DNA of 64,000 nt, taken from Acetomicrobium sp. S15 = DSM 107314 (GTDB taxonomy: Bacteria > Synergistota > Synergistia > Synergistales > Thermosynergistaceae). The notes beneath the pieces are model-generated. The model saw only the letters and a program-made list of their open reading frames with translations. It did no database searches and was not told the origin of the DNA. The position numbers and the translations under genes are program-made. The DNA is taken from NCBI RefSeq assembly GCF_016125955.1, contig NZ_JADEVE010000336.1, positions 186,001 through 250,000 on the forward strand. The letters are read 5' to 3'. Shown piece by piece: positions 16,772 to 26,044 of this stretch (position 1 is its first letter; the number at the start of each line of letters is the position of its first letter).

Positions 16772-17959
16772 TCAGGATTCACTGCTCCAGCCGAGAGGTC
16801 GCCTCGCAACCGTGGCAGTGGCGTGACATACAAGACATTCACCTCTACCGACGCTTCCCACAGACTCGCCGGACTTCACTTTAATGTTGGCCACGCGCCC
16901 CGAGCGCCTCTGGCCTAACTGCAAGACCGACTCCAGGCTTCGTCGGATCGCTTCTATTTTGTCCGCCAATCGCGGGATCTGCGCTTGTAGCGTGGCGTCT
17001 ACCCATTCTATAGACCAACCCTCGCTCGAGATCAAATCCACCACCTGTTTCAGAAGTTCCATGCTGTTGGCTCCTCTATACGTATCGTCATCGGCTGGGA
17101 AAAGTGTTCCTATGTCGGATTCCCCGGCAGCTCCGAGCAGGGCATCGGCCACGGCATGGGCTACGACATCGGCGTCGGAGTGCCCATGTAATCCGAGTGG
17201 AGCGTCTGGTATCTCAATGCCGCCCAAACGCAACCTGCGACCCGGCACCAACGGATGGACATCAAACCCGTTCCCTACGCGCATTACCTCCCCGCCCTCG
17301 ACGATCGCGCTGGCGAGCTCCCAATCCTGTGCGTCTGTGATTTTAAAATTCAGCTTGGCGCCTCTTACGGGAACGAGCTCCTTGCCGGCCATGATCCAAG
17401 CTTCGGCCTCATCTCTGAAGCCGTCTTGATGTTCATCGAATGCGCGTAGCAGTTCTTCTCTGGGGAAAACTTGAGGTGTCTGAGTAGCCAGCAAATCCTC
17501 TCTTGGCACAATGGTCATTTTGCCATCTGGAAGGACCCTTTTAAGCGCGTCGGCCACAGGTATGACTGGTATTGCCCCTTTGCCGTCCGTCACCGCCTCC
17601 ATGAGGCGACGGCAGAGTCCCGGCTTCACGAAAGGCCTAACGGCATCGTGCACGAGACACCCCCATGAGTTGGAGGCCAAAAGGCCGGCATGCACGGAAT
17701 CGGATCTGCGCGGACCTCCAGTTATTACGGTCACTGGAAGCTCAAAATTTTGCGCTTGGTTCTTAACCTCTTCCTCCATCCCAGCTGGGACGACCAAAAT
17801 TAGCTCTTCTACGAGACCCTGCTTATATAATTCCTCAGCCACCACAGCGCTCCAACACCATACAGGACGCCCTCCGAGTATGCGAAATTGCTTGAGCTCG
17901 CCGCCGAGACGGGTTCCCTTTCCGGCGGCAACTATTATGAACGACCATGTCTTCATCAA
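16772..17959 (-). CDS. ispDF: Bifunctional IspD/IspF isoprenoid enzyme
   Basis: 395-residue fusion of two MEP-pathway enzymes. Residues 1-230 are 2-C-methyl-D-erythritol 4-phosphate cytidylyltransferase (IIVAAGKGTRLGGELKQF, then HDAVRPFV). Residues 231-395 are 2-C-methyl-D-erythritol 2,4-cyclodiphosphate synthase (GNGFDVHPL metal-binding DxH, GHSDADVVAHAVADALLGA, and C-terminal IKVKSGESVG). Its ATG overlaps the upstream PIN-TRAM stop (ATGA). ispE lies far away at 61.7 kb. Confidence 0.96.
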   Translation of the reverse strand: MMKTWSFIIVAAGKGTRLGGELKQFRILGGRPVWCWSAVVAEELYKQGLVEELILVVPAGMEEEVKNQAQNFELPVTVITGGPRRSDSVHAGLLASNSWGCLVHDAVRPFVKPGLCRRLMEAVTDGKGAIPVIPVADALKRVLPDGKMTIVPREDLLATQTPQVFPREELLRAFDEHQDGFRDEAEAWIMAGKELVPVRGAKLNFKITDAQDWELASAIVEGGEVMRVGNGFDVHPLVPGRRLRLGGIEIPDAPLGLHGHSDADVVAHAVADALLGAAGESDIGTLFPADDDTYRGANSMELLKQVVDLISSEGWSIEWVDATLQAQIPRLADKIEAIRRSLESVLQLGQRRSGRVANIKVKSGESVGSVGRGECLVCHATATVARRPLGWSSES

Positions 17960-19113
17960 CGTACCTCCCGTCGCATCCGTCCGAAGATCATTCTGCCCGC
18001 CGAGGTTTGAAGTATCGAGGTGACGGTCACTTCTACTCGCTTGCCGATATAAGCTTCCCCATCTTCCACGACGAGCATCGTGCCGTCGTCAAGATATCCA
18101 ACTCCCTGGTCGGGCTCTTTTCCTTCGCGGATTATATCGACTACGACCGTCTCTCCTGGCAGGAGGATCGGCTTCATGGCATTAGCTAAGTCATTCACGT
18201 TCATAACTTGAACACCTTGAATTTGAGCGATCTTGTTCAGATTATAGTCGGTAGTGAGGATAGCGGCGTTCTCTCTCCTTGCCAAGGCCAAAAGGCCGTC
18301 ATCGACGCTTTCTACGCCAAGCTCTCTGAGAGATATATCGACAATATTAAGCGTTATTACAGAAACTTCTTGTAACTCCCTGACAATGTCGAGCCCTCTC
18401 CTGCCTTTAGTTCGCCTTGTGGGATCCGACGAATCAGCTATAGCCTGAAGCTCGGCAAGCACGAACTGAGGCAACAAGAAAACGCCCTCTAAAAAACCAG
18501 TCCTGGCTATATCCAAGATCCTGCCGTCGATTATGACGCTCGTATCGAGGATTTTCTTTGGACAAGTTCCCTTCTTTTCTGCAGACCCTTCGTGACCTTC
18601 GACCGCGCCCTCCGGTTGCCTTCCCTTCCTCAGGGTGAGGTGTTCCTTCAGTGTCCCGAAACTGCTCCACCAGCTCATTATCTCGTCCTTGCGCCGCAAG
18701 AAGAGATGGATTCCCAAATAGCCGAGCGTTATGTTCAATACGACAGCTAAATAAATACCTATCCCAGGCAGATCCACGAAGGGGAGGGCCAGAAGATTTG
18801 CGATGATGAGCCCTATTATGAGACCCGCCAGGGCCATAGATATATCTTGCCAGCTCAATGATTGAAGGTTATGCTCTAAAAATAGGCCAATAAAGCCGAC
18901 CAACCTGATAAAAAGAGGCGCTATCACAAAATAGCCTATTAAGGCAAGGACCAACACGAGGCCGGAAAAGATGGCCAACTTTTGCGGCAACCCAGTCCAG
19001 GGAAGCCATTGGTTCTGCTGTATATATTGAGCGATCTGGTAACCGGCCAATCCACCCAGCAAGGCAAAGAGTGCTTTCGCTATGCCTTGGAGTACGCCCT
19101 TTTCCTCATGCAT
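17956..19113 (-). CDS. Membrane-associated PIN/TRAM domain protein (putative RNase)
   Basis: About 385 residues. An N-terminal region with several hydrophobic segments (GIAKALFALLGGLAG, then two more pairs) precedes a PIN nuclease domain with acidic residues in ILDTSVIIDGRI, ADSSDPTRR, SVDDGLLALA and LTTDYNLNK. A C-terminal TRAM domain (about 320-385) likely binds RNA. The arrangement is that of the YacL family. The ATG at 19113 has AAAGGAAG upstream; an ATG at 19155 overlapping the recR stop is the alternative. Probably an RNA-acting nuclease at the inner membrane. Confidence 0.88.
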   Translation of the reverse strand: MHEEKGVLQGIAKALFALLGGLAGYQIAQYIQQNQWLPWTGLPQKLAIFSGLVLVLALIGYFVIAPLFIRLVGFIGLFLEHNLQSLSWQDISMALAGLIIGLIIANLLALPFVDLPGIGIYLAVVLNITLGYLGIHLFLRRKDEIMSWWSSFGTLKEHLTLRKGRQPEGAVEGHEGSAEKKGTCPKKILDTSVIIDGRILDIARTGFLEGVFLLPQFVLAELQAIADSSDPTRRTKGRRGLDIVRELQEVSVITLNIVDISLRELGVESVDDGLLALARRENAAILTTDYNLNKIAQIQGVQVMNVNDLANAMKPILLPGETVVVDIIREGKEPDQGVGYLDDGTMLVVEDGEAYIGKRVEVTVTSILQTSAGRMIFGRMRREVR

Positions 19114-19151
19114 GTCATCACTTCCTTTCAAAATTTGAATTTCAACTTCGA

Positions 19152-19784
19152 TCATGGTTCATCTTTTATGGTGGTGCGCGATTCCATCGCGGCGTGAAGC
19201 GTGGCGCGATCGGCGAAGCTTATGCTGCCGCCCAGCGGCAGACCGTAGGACAAGCGCGAGATTTTTACCTTTAGGCCAGACAATGCCGATAGCACTGACT
19301 GCGCAGTGAGTTCACCCTCTACTTGAGGGTCTAATGCCAGTATTATTTCTCTCACTCCTAATTCTTCCACCCGCCTCCTCAGGCGATCCAACGAAGACGG
19401 ATCGATGTCTTCGCCATCTAAAGGAGAAACCCTACCGCCTAAAACATGATATATCCCCTGATGGATCCCATGCTCCTCCAAAACGAGAAGGTCTTCAGCG
19501 GTCTCAACCACGCAGAGAGATACGCGGTTTCGTAAAGGGTCTGCGCAGATATCGCATACTTCCCTTTCGGTGAGGTTGCCGCACTCGGGGCACGGATGAA
19601 GGTTCATTCTACATGATAAAATGGCTTCCGCCAACTCTTGAGCGAAGGACGGAGGCTGCTGCAGTATAAAAAACGCCAAACGGCGCGCACTCTTCTCTCC
19701 AATTCCAGGAAGGCGAAAGAGCAATTTTAATAATCGTTCAAGGGACCCGGTCGATGACAACGCCAATCCTCCCCATTTGGTCAA
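19152..19784 (-). CDS. recR: Recombination mediator RecR
   Basis: DNA-repair protein of the RecFOR pathway. About 200 residues after a short leader from TTG. Helix-hairpin-helix (LFRLPGIGEKSARRLAFFIL), C4 zinc finger (CRMNLHPCPECGN ... CDIC), Toprim domain (VVETAEDLLVLEEHG) and C-terminal LSYGLPLGGSISFAD. The exact start is uncertain, because several TTG codons surround GGGGAGGA. It directly follows ebfC, the usual ebfC-recR pairing; dnaX is not in the window. Confidence 0.95.
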   Translation of the reverse strand: MTKWGGLALSSTGSLERLLKLLFRLPGIGEKSARRLAFFILQQPPSFAQELAEAILSCRMNLHPCPECGNLTEREVCDICADPLRNRVSLCVVETAEDLLVLEEHGIHQGIYHVLGGRVSPLDGEDIDPSSLDRLRRRVEELGVREIILALDPQVEGELTAQSVLSALSGLKVKISRLSYGLPLGGSISFADRATLHAAMESRTTIKDEP

Positions 19785-19785
19785 T

Positions 19786-20088
19786 CTAAAAGAGACTGCC
19801 CATACCGCCTGTCAACTGGGCCATCTGCTCGTCCGCCAACTCCTTGCTCTTGCGCAATGCATCGCTGATCGCTGCAAGGACTAAATCTTCGAGCATTTCG
19901 ACGTCATCAGGATCAACTACGTCCGGAGATATTTTTATGGAGACAATTTCACCTTGACCGTTAGATATCACCCTCACGGCACCGCCACCCGCTGCGCCCT
20001 CCACCTCCTTCGCTTTCAGTTCTTCCTGGATTTTCATCATCTGAGCCTGCATCCTTTGAGCCTGTTTTAAGATCTTGTCCATCTTCAC
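19786..20088 (-). CDS. ebfC: YbaB/EbfC family nucleoid-associated protein
   Basis: About 100 residues. Small DNA-binding protein usually encoded with recR. It has the family pattern: a helical N terminus (KQAQRMQAQMMKIQEEL), a glycine-rich GAAGGGAV, and a C-terminal GMGSLF. GTG at 20088 with GGAGGTG upstream is preferred. Role in recombination or nucleoid structure is inferred from the family. Confidence 0.93.
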   Translation of the reverse strand: MKMDKILKQAQRMQAQMMKIQEELKAKEVEGAAGGGAVRVISNGQGEIVSIKISPDVVDPDDVEMLEDLVLAAISDALRKSKELADEQMAQLTGGMGSLF

Positions 20089-20139
20089 CGGCAACACCTC
20101 CCATTTCTTATAAAATCATAGCCCTTCTTCGTCGAAACT

Positions 20140-20772
20140 TCATCGTTGGAAATACGGTCTCGATGTAATAGACTTTTTTATCAGGAAATGTTCGTACCTC
20201 TCTCTATCCCCTAAAATCTCACCAATCCGCTTCACCTCTTCAGTCAACGCAGGAAGGACCGTATGTTGAAGAGTGTTTATCTTAATCTGCGTGCGGCGCA
20301 GTTCGGTTTCCAAAGCCTTGAGCTTAGCTTGCAGGTTTATAAATTGCCAAAGCAACCCCTCCACTTTGTTTAAGGCCTCCAACAAGTCTTCTACGTATAG
20401 AGAAGTTAAAATGGGATTAAAAACGGCTTCGCCCCTTCTCTTAGATTCATCGATCGCCTCAACGAATTCCGGATATTTGCAGCCGGCGATGGCATGGTCG
20501 CGTTCGCGCAGCTTGAGCACCTTTACCCCGACCTCGAGCAGTTTTATCGCCGCATCCCCCTCGAAGAGTCTGACTAGCGAATAAGCGAGATAGACCTGCC
20601 TGTAACTTTCGCTGAAGGCAGATCGCATGGTTCTGTAAGCCCTGCGATCTGCCTCGATGGCCCTCATTATAGCGTCCCTTTTCTTCTCCAGCAGTCGCTT
20701 GCTGTGCTCTACTGTAGATATGCGGCGCTTGAGGTCTATGAGTTGGCTTCGCGTAGGGGGAGAGTTATTCAA
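20140..20772 (-). CDS. atpD: V-type ATPase subunit D (central stalk)
   Basis: 210 residues from the TTG at 20772, which has GGAGGT seven bases upstream. Two long coiled-coil helices form the rotor shaft; the N terminus (PPTRSQLIDLKRRI ... LLEKKRDAI) matches subunit D. It starts eight bases before the end of the B-subunit gene, implying coupled translation. Last gene of the V-ATPase operon. Confidence 0.93.
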   Translation of the reverse strand: MNNSPPTRSQLIDLKRRISTVEHSKRLLEKKRDAIMRAIEADRRAYRTMRSAFSESYRQVYLAYSLVRLFEGDAAIKLLEVGVKVLKLRERDHAIAGCKYPEFVEAIDESKRRGEAVFNPILTSLYVEDLLEALNKVEGLLWQFINLQAKLKALETELRRTQIKINTLQHTVLPALTEEVKRIGEILGDRERYEHFLIKKSITSRPYFQR

Positions 20773-22153
20773 CTGCTTTACCTCCACGTCTCTGCGTCGC
20801 CTCAGTGGGAAGGCGGTATAGTTCAGTGGACGGCAGCGTTTCGAGACATTGCCAGGCGACGTTTATCGATTCCTCCAGAGAACGATACGTCTCACCTTGG
20901 TTTATAAATTTCCCCTCAAAACGATCGCCGAAGGAAAGATACTCCTTCTCAAGGGCGGATAACCCCTCCTCGCCCACGATCATTTTAAGCCTGCGCAGCT
21001 CCCTTGACCTCGCATAGGCAGCGTAAAGGGAATCTGCCATGACCCCGTGTATCGGATCAGTCTTGCCTTTTCCGATCCCCTTGCCCATCAATCTGCTGAG
21101 GCTCGGAAGGACATCGATCGGGGGAAATATACTTCGCTCGTGAAGCCCCCTGTCTAACACAATTTGCCCCTCCGTTATGTAACCTGAAAGGTCGACTACG
21201 GGATGTGTCATGTCATCGTCTGGCATAGTGAGTATCGGCAGTTGTGTTATGCTACCTTCATTTCCCCTGACACACCCCGCTCTCTCATAAATGCTGGCGA
21301 GATCTGAGTACATGTATCCAGGATATCCCCTTCTTCCTGGAGCCTCTTCGCGCGCGGCACTGACTTCTCTCAATGCCTCGCAATAGTACAGCATGTCGGT
21401 GAGTATCACGAGGACGTCATACCCTTTTTCTAAGGCCAAGTGTTCAGCTACGGTGAGCGCCAAGCGGGGCGTCAAGAGCCTTTCCACCGGAGAGTCACTC
21501 GCCAGATTGATGAAGAACACGCCGTGATAAAGAGCCCCGGTATCGCGGAATGCGTTCAGAAAATAAGATGCCTCTCTCCATGTAACGCCCATGGCGGCGA
21601 AGATCACCACAAAGCGCGACTCCTCCCCGGGAACGCGCGCTTGCCGGGCGATTTGGACAGCGATCCGAGAGGCCGGAAGACCTGCTCCAGAGAATATAGG
21701 AAGCTTCTGCCCCTTGATCAAAGTGTTCATGAGGTCGATGGCGGATATGCCTGTCTCCAGATAGGCATGCGGAGCCAGTCTCCTGACCGGGTTTATGGGG
21801 AGTCCAGCCACAGGAAGCTCTCCCTCAGCGCAATTTTCAACAGGAGGACCGCCATCAATAGGCTCTCCATGGCCGTTCAAGATTCGCCCGATGAGAGAAA
21901 GCCCCACGGGCATGCGAAAAATGTCCCTCTCAATCCACACGACGCTCTTGCCGGGGTCTATATCGATGTTCGATTCAAAGAGCTGAACGAGGCAAATATC
22001 ACCATCTACCTGTAGAATCTGGCCTATTCGCGCCTCTCGGCCGGTTTCCACGGTAACGAGCTCACCGAAACCGGCCCCCTTTACTTTGTTTACGAAGACA
22101 AGGGGGCCGGAGATGCTATCGATTGCCCTGGAACCTTCTCGAAAAAGTCTCAT
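20765..22153 (-). CDS. atpB: V-type ATPase subunit B (regulatory)
   Basis: 462 residues. Non-catalytic nucleotide-binding homologue that alternates with A subunits in the A3B3 head. Motifs include GPLVFVNKVKG, LPIFSGAGLPAS (the P-loop equivalent, degenerate as expected) and MPDDDMTHPVVDLSGYITEGQI. The ATG at 22153 overlaps the A-subunit stop (ATGA). Confidence 0.96.
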   Translation of the reverse strand: MRLFREGSRAIDSISGPLVFVNKVKGAGFGELVTVETGREARIGQILQVDGDICLVQLFESNIDIDPGKSVVWIERDIFRMPVGLSLIGRILNGHGEPIDGGPPVENCAEGELPVAGLPINPVRRLAPHAYLETGISAIDLMNTLIKGQKLPIFSGAGLPASRIAVQIARQARVPGEESRFVVIFAAMGVTWREASYFLNAFRDTGALYHGVFFINLASDSPVERLLTPRLALTVAEHLALEKGYDVLVILTDMLYYCEALREVSAAREEAPGRRGYPGYMYSDLASIYERAGCVRGNEGSITQLPILTMPDDDMTHPVVDLSGYITEGQIVLDRGLHERSIFPPIDVLPSLSRLMGKGIGKGKTDPIHGVMADSLYAAYARSRELRRLKMIVGEEGLSALEKEYLSFGDRFEGKFINQGETYRSLEESINVAWQCLETLPSTELYRLPTEATQRRGGKAVE

Positions 22154-23898
22154 CGCCCAAGGTCTCCTAAACGTATTGAGTCGATCCAATGCTTTGCCTC
22201 CACTTCAAAATCCTCAACGGGGAGCGAGCGCAACCTTAAGAGCTCCTGTTTAATCGGCAACGCTTCGATTTGCTCGTAAATCGTACCTCCCGATAGACTG
22301 GCTCTGACCTTCTCATCTAAAGATCGCAAAAGTGCAAGCATCGCTTTTTGTTTGCTCAGGGGGCAATAGGCATCCGCTGGGTCGAAGGCGTTTTGCTGTA
22401 GGTAAACGGTTTGGAGCAGTTCGGCGAACAAAAGGAGCCATCTATCCTCATCTGCGAGGGCATCACGTCCCACGAGCTGAACAATTTCCAATGCCTCCTG
22501 TCCCCTTTCCAGTGTTTCGTTCAGGAACATCTTAAGCTCAAGCCATTCTCTCCCCAGAAGCTGAACGAAATGATCACGCAGGTCCTCCTCGTAAAGGGTG
22601 TAACTCTGGCGCCAATTTATGGCTGGAAAGTGCCTTTGCTGAGCGAGGGATTTGTCCAAAGCCCAAAAGGCGCCAGATAGGCGAAGGCTCGCTTGGGTCA
22701 CCGGTTCCGAAAAATCTCCCCCGGCAGGGGAGACGGCATTGATCACCGTTACGGATCCCTCTCTCAGTGGTTCACCCAACGGCACTGCACGTCCCGCCCT
22801 CTCGTAATATTGGGCAAGGCGACTACCGAGATAAGCTGGATAACCCTCTTCGCCCGGCATTTCGCCCAGACGACCGGATATCTCTCGCAACGCTTCGGCC
22901 CAACGCGATGTGGAATCGGCTATAATAGCTACGTTTTTCCCCATGTCTCTGAAATACTCTGCAATTGTCATGCCGAGGTACACGCTGGCTTCCCTTGCGG
23001 CCACCGGCATGTTGGATGTATTGGCTATCAAAACTGTGCGGTCCATCAGCGGCAGGCCGCTTTTGGGGTCAGCGAGTCTTGGGAACTCCTCCAAAACCTC
23101 GGTCATCTCGTTGCCCCGTTCGCCGCACCCAATGTAGACAATGATGTCGGCATTGCAGTATTTGGCAAGCTGTTGCTGGGTGACCGTCTTTCCTGTCCCG
23201 AACCCCCCCGGTATGACCGCGCTGCCTCCCAAGGCAATCGGAAACAGCGTGTCCAATACGCGCTGGCCTGCCAAAAAGGAAATTTCAAGCCCGAGCTTCC
23301 TTGCCACTGGGCGAGGTTCTCTGACATGCCATCGGCTTACCATGGTAAGTTCGATACCGTTGGATAACCTGCATATCTGGTCAAAGGCGCGATATTCCCC
23401 CTCTGGGGCTATCCACGCGATCTCGCTCTGGATTTCGGGGACGAAGGGAACCATGACCATATGGATAAACCCTTCCTTTTCCGCCACGTTGCCCAACACC
23501 GTGCCTGGCATTGCTATGTCTCCCACCTTGAGTCGCGGCTTAAACGGCCACTTTTTGTCCGTTGGTATGGGGCTTTCCCTCCATCCCCTGCCGATGTAAA
23601 CCTCCCTGTCGGCCAAGAGGGCGAGAGGGCGACCTATGCCGTCCAAGACGCTCCCCAACAAGCCTGGCCCTAAATCGACAGACAGCAATTCACCGGAGAA
23701 GTATACAGGCTCGCCGGCTCTCACTCCATCGGTGGCCTCGTATACTTGGACATCCGCTGAGCCTTTCGAAATGCGGATCGCCTCTCCCAAGAGGCGATCG
23801 TGCCCCACATAAGCCACCTCGTATGGTCTGACTGGGAAGGGAAACCTCGCCCTCACCACCGGGCCGGATATGGCTGTAACCGTTCCAACCCTATCCAT
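22150..23898 (-). CDS. atpA: V-type ATPase catalytic subunit A
   Basis: 582 residues, normal length. Catalytic subunit with Walker A GGFGTGKTVTQQQ, the catalytic-Glu region YIGCGERGNEMTEVL and Walker B-type VAIIADSTSRWAEALREIS. The V-type-specific insertion follows the N-terminal barrel. It drives, or is driven by, ion flow through I/K. Four bases follow the F-subunit gene. Whether H+ or Na+ is moved depends on subunit K. Confidence 0.97.
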   Translation of the reverse strand: MDRVGTVTAISGPVVRARFPFPVRPYEVAYVGHDRLLGEAIRISKGSADVQVYEATDGVRAGEPVYFSGELLSVDLGPGLLGSVLDGIGRPLALLADREVYIGRGWRESPIPTDKKWPFKPRLKVGDIAMPGTVLGNVAEKEGFIHMVMVPFVPEIQSEIAWIAPEGEYRAFDQICRLSNGIELTMVSRWHVREPRPVARKLGLEISFLAGQRVLDTLFPIALGGSAVIPGGFGTGKTVTQQQLAKYCNADIIVYIGCGERGNEMTEVLEEFPRLADPKSGLPLMDRTVLIANTSNMPVAAREASVYLGMTIAEYFRDMGKNVAIIADSTSRWAEALREISGRLGEMPGEEGYPAYLGSRLAQYYERAGRAVPLGEPLREGSVTVINAVSPAGGDFSEPVTQASLRLSGAFWALDKSLAQQRHFPAINWRQSYTLYEEDLRDHFVQLLGREWLELKMFLNETLERGQEALEIVQLVGRDALADEDRWLLLFAELLQTVYLQQNAFDPADAYCPLSKQKAMLALLRSLDEKVRASLSGGTIYEQIEALPIKQELLRLRSLPVEDFEVEAKHWIDSIRLGDLGR

Positions 23899-23901
23899 GC
23901 T

Positions 23902-24168
23902 TTACAAGTTCGGCGCTTCCATACCTGGAAGCAACACCCATACAGGATGAATCGAACGCAATGCGATCTTCTTAACGCGCTCCGGCATTTTTTTAAACCA
24001 CTCCTCCTCAACCAGTACTACGCCTATATCTGCATCCATAACCCTTAATGTGCCCTCCACATCCAGAGGGTCTTCGCAAGTTATAGGCTCAAAGCCCAAG
24101 AGGGCCCACATGTCGACAAAGAGCCCTCTGCCGATTGCTGCAGCTCGCACACATAAAAATTCCTCCAT
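23902..24168 (-). CDS. atpF: V-type ATPase subunit F
   Basis: 88 residues, slightly short for the family. The Rossmann-like pattern of subunit F is visible: an N-terminal strand, MDADIGVVLVEEEW in the middle and a C-terminal HPVWVLLPG. The ATG at 24168 is preceded by GGAG at a good distance, in preference to a longer frame reaching 24261 inside subunit C. It sits between C and A, the usual position for F. Confidence 0.85.
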   Translation of the reverse strand: MEEFLCVRAAAIGRGLFVDMWALLGFEPITCEDPLDVEGTLRVMDADIGVVLVEEEWFKKMPERVKKIALRSIHPVWVLLPGMEAPNL

Positions 24169-24173
24169 GATCT

Positions 24174-25208
24174 TCACTCCAGGGGAATCAGGCTCTGTGT
24201 AATCTGTTCGGGTCTTAGGCCGAGCGAAAGCCCTACAGCCAAGGCGGTCAAATTTTGCCACTCAACTATCTGCCATGTCGAAAAGCCCATGGCCACCTCT
24301 ATTCCTAAAGGATCTTTTCTGAGCTGCTTGGCCTGCCAGCGCCAAAATTCCACATTGAGGGCTCGGTAAAACTCGTGATGAGATGGTGCAGATATTCGCC
24401 TGGTTACGCTTTGCCATGGAGTTTCAGACACCGCTACTCCCACCACTTCGGCTTCCTCCAAGCGGCGGGGATCTATCCAGGCTCCGCCCGTCAGATACTC
24501 CACCCCTGTGAGCCCCCTGCCGTAGCCCGACCGTTTTCGTATCCAAAGCCCTAAGTTCCATAAGTCCACGAGTCTCCCCAAAAACTCAAGCACCAATCGC
24601 CCGTTTTTGGTGGGGAACTTTATTGCTATTCCTCTTTGAATTTCAAGGAAGCGCACCAAAAAAATCCCTTCGGCTGCGAGCAGGTTGCGATCTGCTTCGA
24701 GTTGTCGCAGCGCCTCCGCTATGGGCACCACGAAAGGGTGGTTGAACGAAAGGGCGCGCTCTACGGCCTCCATGGGGGATGAGCAATCAAAAAGCGATTT
24801 GTAGAAAGATCTGGGAAGACTGCCATAGAGATGCCATAGCGGTTCCTTCATATGTCCTCCTGAAACTGCGAATGACCGCAAAAGCAGTCTGAAGTTATAG
24901 AGGTCGGCACGAGCCAACAACACGGAGAGTAACGCTTTGGGTTCGCCCGACGCATGGGCCAAAAGCCATGAAAGCTGCCGGGTTGATTCATATGCCAGAG
25001 CCGTTTCTATCCGCTTGAGTGCCGATGGTTCGGCCGTGACGAGCTGGTATCGATAACTCTCTCCATATCTCCCGCTCAGGATAGCCCCCTCCAAGCCCGC
25101 GAGGCTTCCCTTGGCCAACGAGACCAACTCCTCCCATCTGAAGAATAACGAGAGGCGGGAGCGAATTAACGCATTCAGGTAAGCATAATTTTCAGCCGGA
25201 CCGACCAA
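24174..25208 (-). CDS. atpC: V-type ATPase subunit C (AC39/d type)
   Basis: About 344 residues linking the central stalk to the membrane ring. Recognised by NYAYLNALIRSR at the N terminus and the all-helical domain with RADLYNFRLLLRS. The start is unclear. The frame is open to 25319 without an ATG or GTG in the overlap with subunit E. A TTG at 25208, right after GGAGGAGA, is the most plausible but places the ribosome-binding site unusually close. Confidence 0.88.
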   Translation of the reverse strand: MVGPAENYAYLNALIRSRLSLFFRWEELVSLAKGSLAGLEGAILSGRYGESYRYQLVTAEPSALKRIETALAYESTRQLSWLLAHASGEPKALLSVLLARADLYNFRLLLRSFAVSGGHMKEPLWHLYGSLPRSFYKSLFDCSSPMEAVERALSFNHPFVVPIAEALRQLEADRNLLAAEGIFLVRFLEIQRGIAIKFPTKNGRLVLEFLGRLVDLWNLGLWIRKRSGYGRGLTGVEYLTGGAWIDPRRLEEAEVVGVAVSETPWQSVTRRISAPSHHEFYRALNVEFWRWQAKQLRKDPLGIEVAMGFSTWQIVEWQNLTALAVGLSLGLRPEQITQSLIPLE

Positions 25209-25833
25209 TCTCCTCCATAAGAGGCCAAAGCGCGGCTGAAATGCGCCTAACGATCGATTTCTTGACCCTCTTTCGTCGTCCTTCAAACGTGTTGTCGACA
25301 ATCCTCTCTCCCTCTGCATCCGTCACCGTGCATCCTCCTAAAGGTATGTCCTCCTCGTGCACGGCCGACACCCTATCGCACTGAGACAAAAACCTTCCGT
25401 CGCCTCTTCCCACGATCGCAACCGCCATCCCGTCTATTTCTATCAGCGCTTCATCTAAGAGTGTCCTCATTACCCTTGTATAGTGCTCTTCATCTTGTCT
25501 TATCGTCGCCAATGTCTTCGTTATGCGCTCTTCGGCTGACCGTAGCAATTCATCGGAAAATGCGAGGAGTCTCTCTCTTCCCAATTTTTGCGTGCGTCTT
25601 GCAATCAGCTTAAGGTTTTCGTCGTAGCGCCTATTCAGATCTTGCTGGATAGCGACGACCTTTTTTTCTACCGCCAAGCGAGAGCTCGCAATCAGCTCCT
25701 CCAGTTCTCTTTCGAGGCGTTTCTCCAAATCGGAGATCTTGCGCTCATATTCTTCGTTTAGAGAACGCTTGAACGCCTCGATCTCTTCTTCGGTCGCCGC
25801 AAAGCGCGGTAAATCCGGCATCTCGTTACGCAA
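25192..25833 (-). CDS. atpE: V-type ATPase subunit E (peripheral stalk)
   Basis: 213 residues. The long N-terminal coiled coil (about 20-110, EIEAFKRSLNEEYERKISD and onward) pairs with subunit G/H to make the stator, and the C-terminal globular domain binds the A3B3 head. It overlaps the subunit K stop by a few bases. Confidence 0.88.
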   Translation of the reverse strand: MRNEMPDLPRFAATEEEIEAFKRSLNEEYERKISDLEKRLERELEELIASSRLAVEKKVVAIQQDLNRRYDENLKLIARRTQKLGRERLLAFSDELLRSAEERITKTLATIRQDEEHYTRVMRTLLDEALIEIDGMAVAIVGRGDGRFLSQCDRVSAVHEEDIPLGGCTVTDAEGERIVDNTFEGRRKRVKKSIVRRISAALWPLMEEIGRSG

Positions 25834-26044
25834 ACTGGAGGATGAGCATAATTGCTACAACGAAGCCCAAAATGACCATCGTCTCGGGAATAGCTTCAAG
25901 AATGATCATTGTGCCCGCTGTTTCCGGTTTTTCTGCCACTGTGCCAGCTCCTGCGCTTCCGATCCTCGCTTGCGCGTAAGCCGTCGCTAAAGCCGGAATG
26001 CTCACTGCGAGAGCTGCTGCCAAAGCTATTAACGCCTTTTCCAC
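25826..26044 (-). CDS. atpK: V-type ATPase subunit K (c-ring proteolipid)
   Basis: 72 residues from the GTG at 26044, with GGGGGAG four bases upstream. A longer open frame to 26425 is spurious because it overlaps subunit I. Two transmembrane helices form a hairpin: IALAAALAVSIPALATAYAQARIG and the second with the ion-binding Glu in MIILEAIPETMVILGFVVA. The proteolipid is a single hairpin, half the size of duplicated forms. It overlaps the end of subunit I by 16 bp. Confidence 0.92.
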   Translation of the reverse strand: MEKALIALAAALAVSIPALATAYAQARIGSAGAGTVAEKPETAGTMIILEAIPETMVILGFVVAIMLILQFA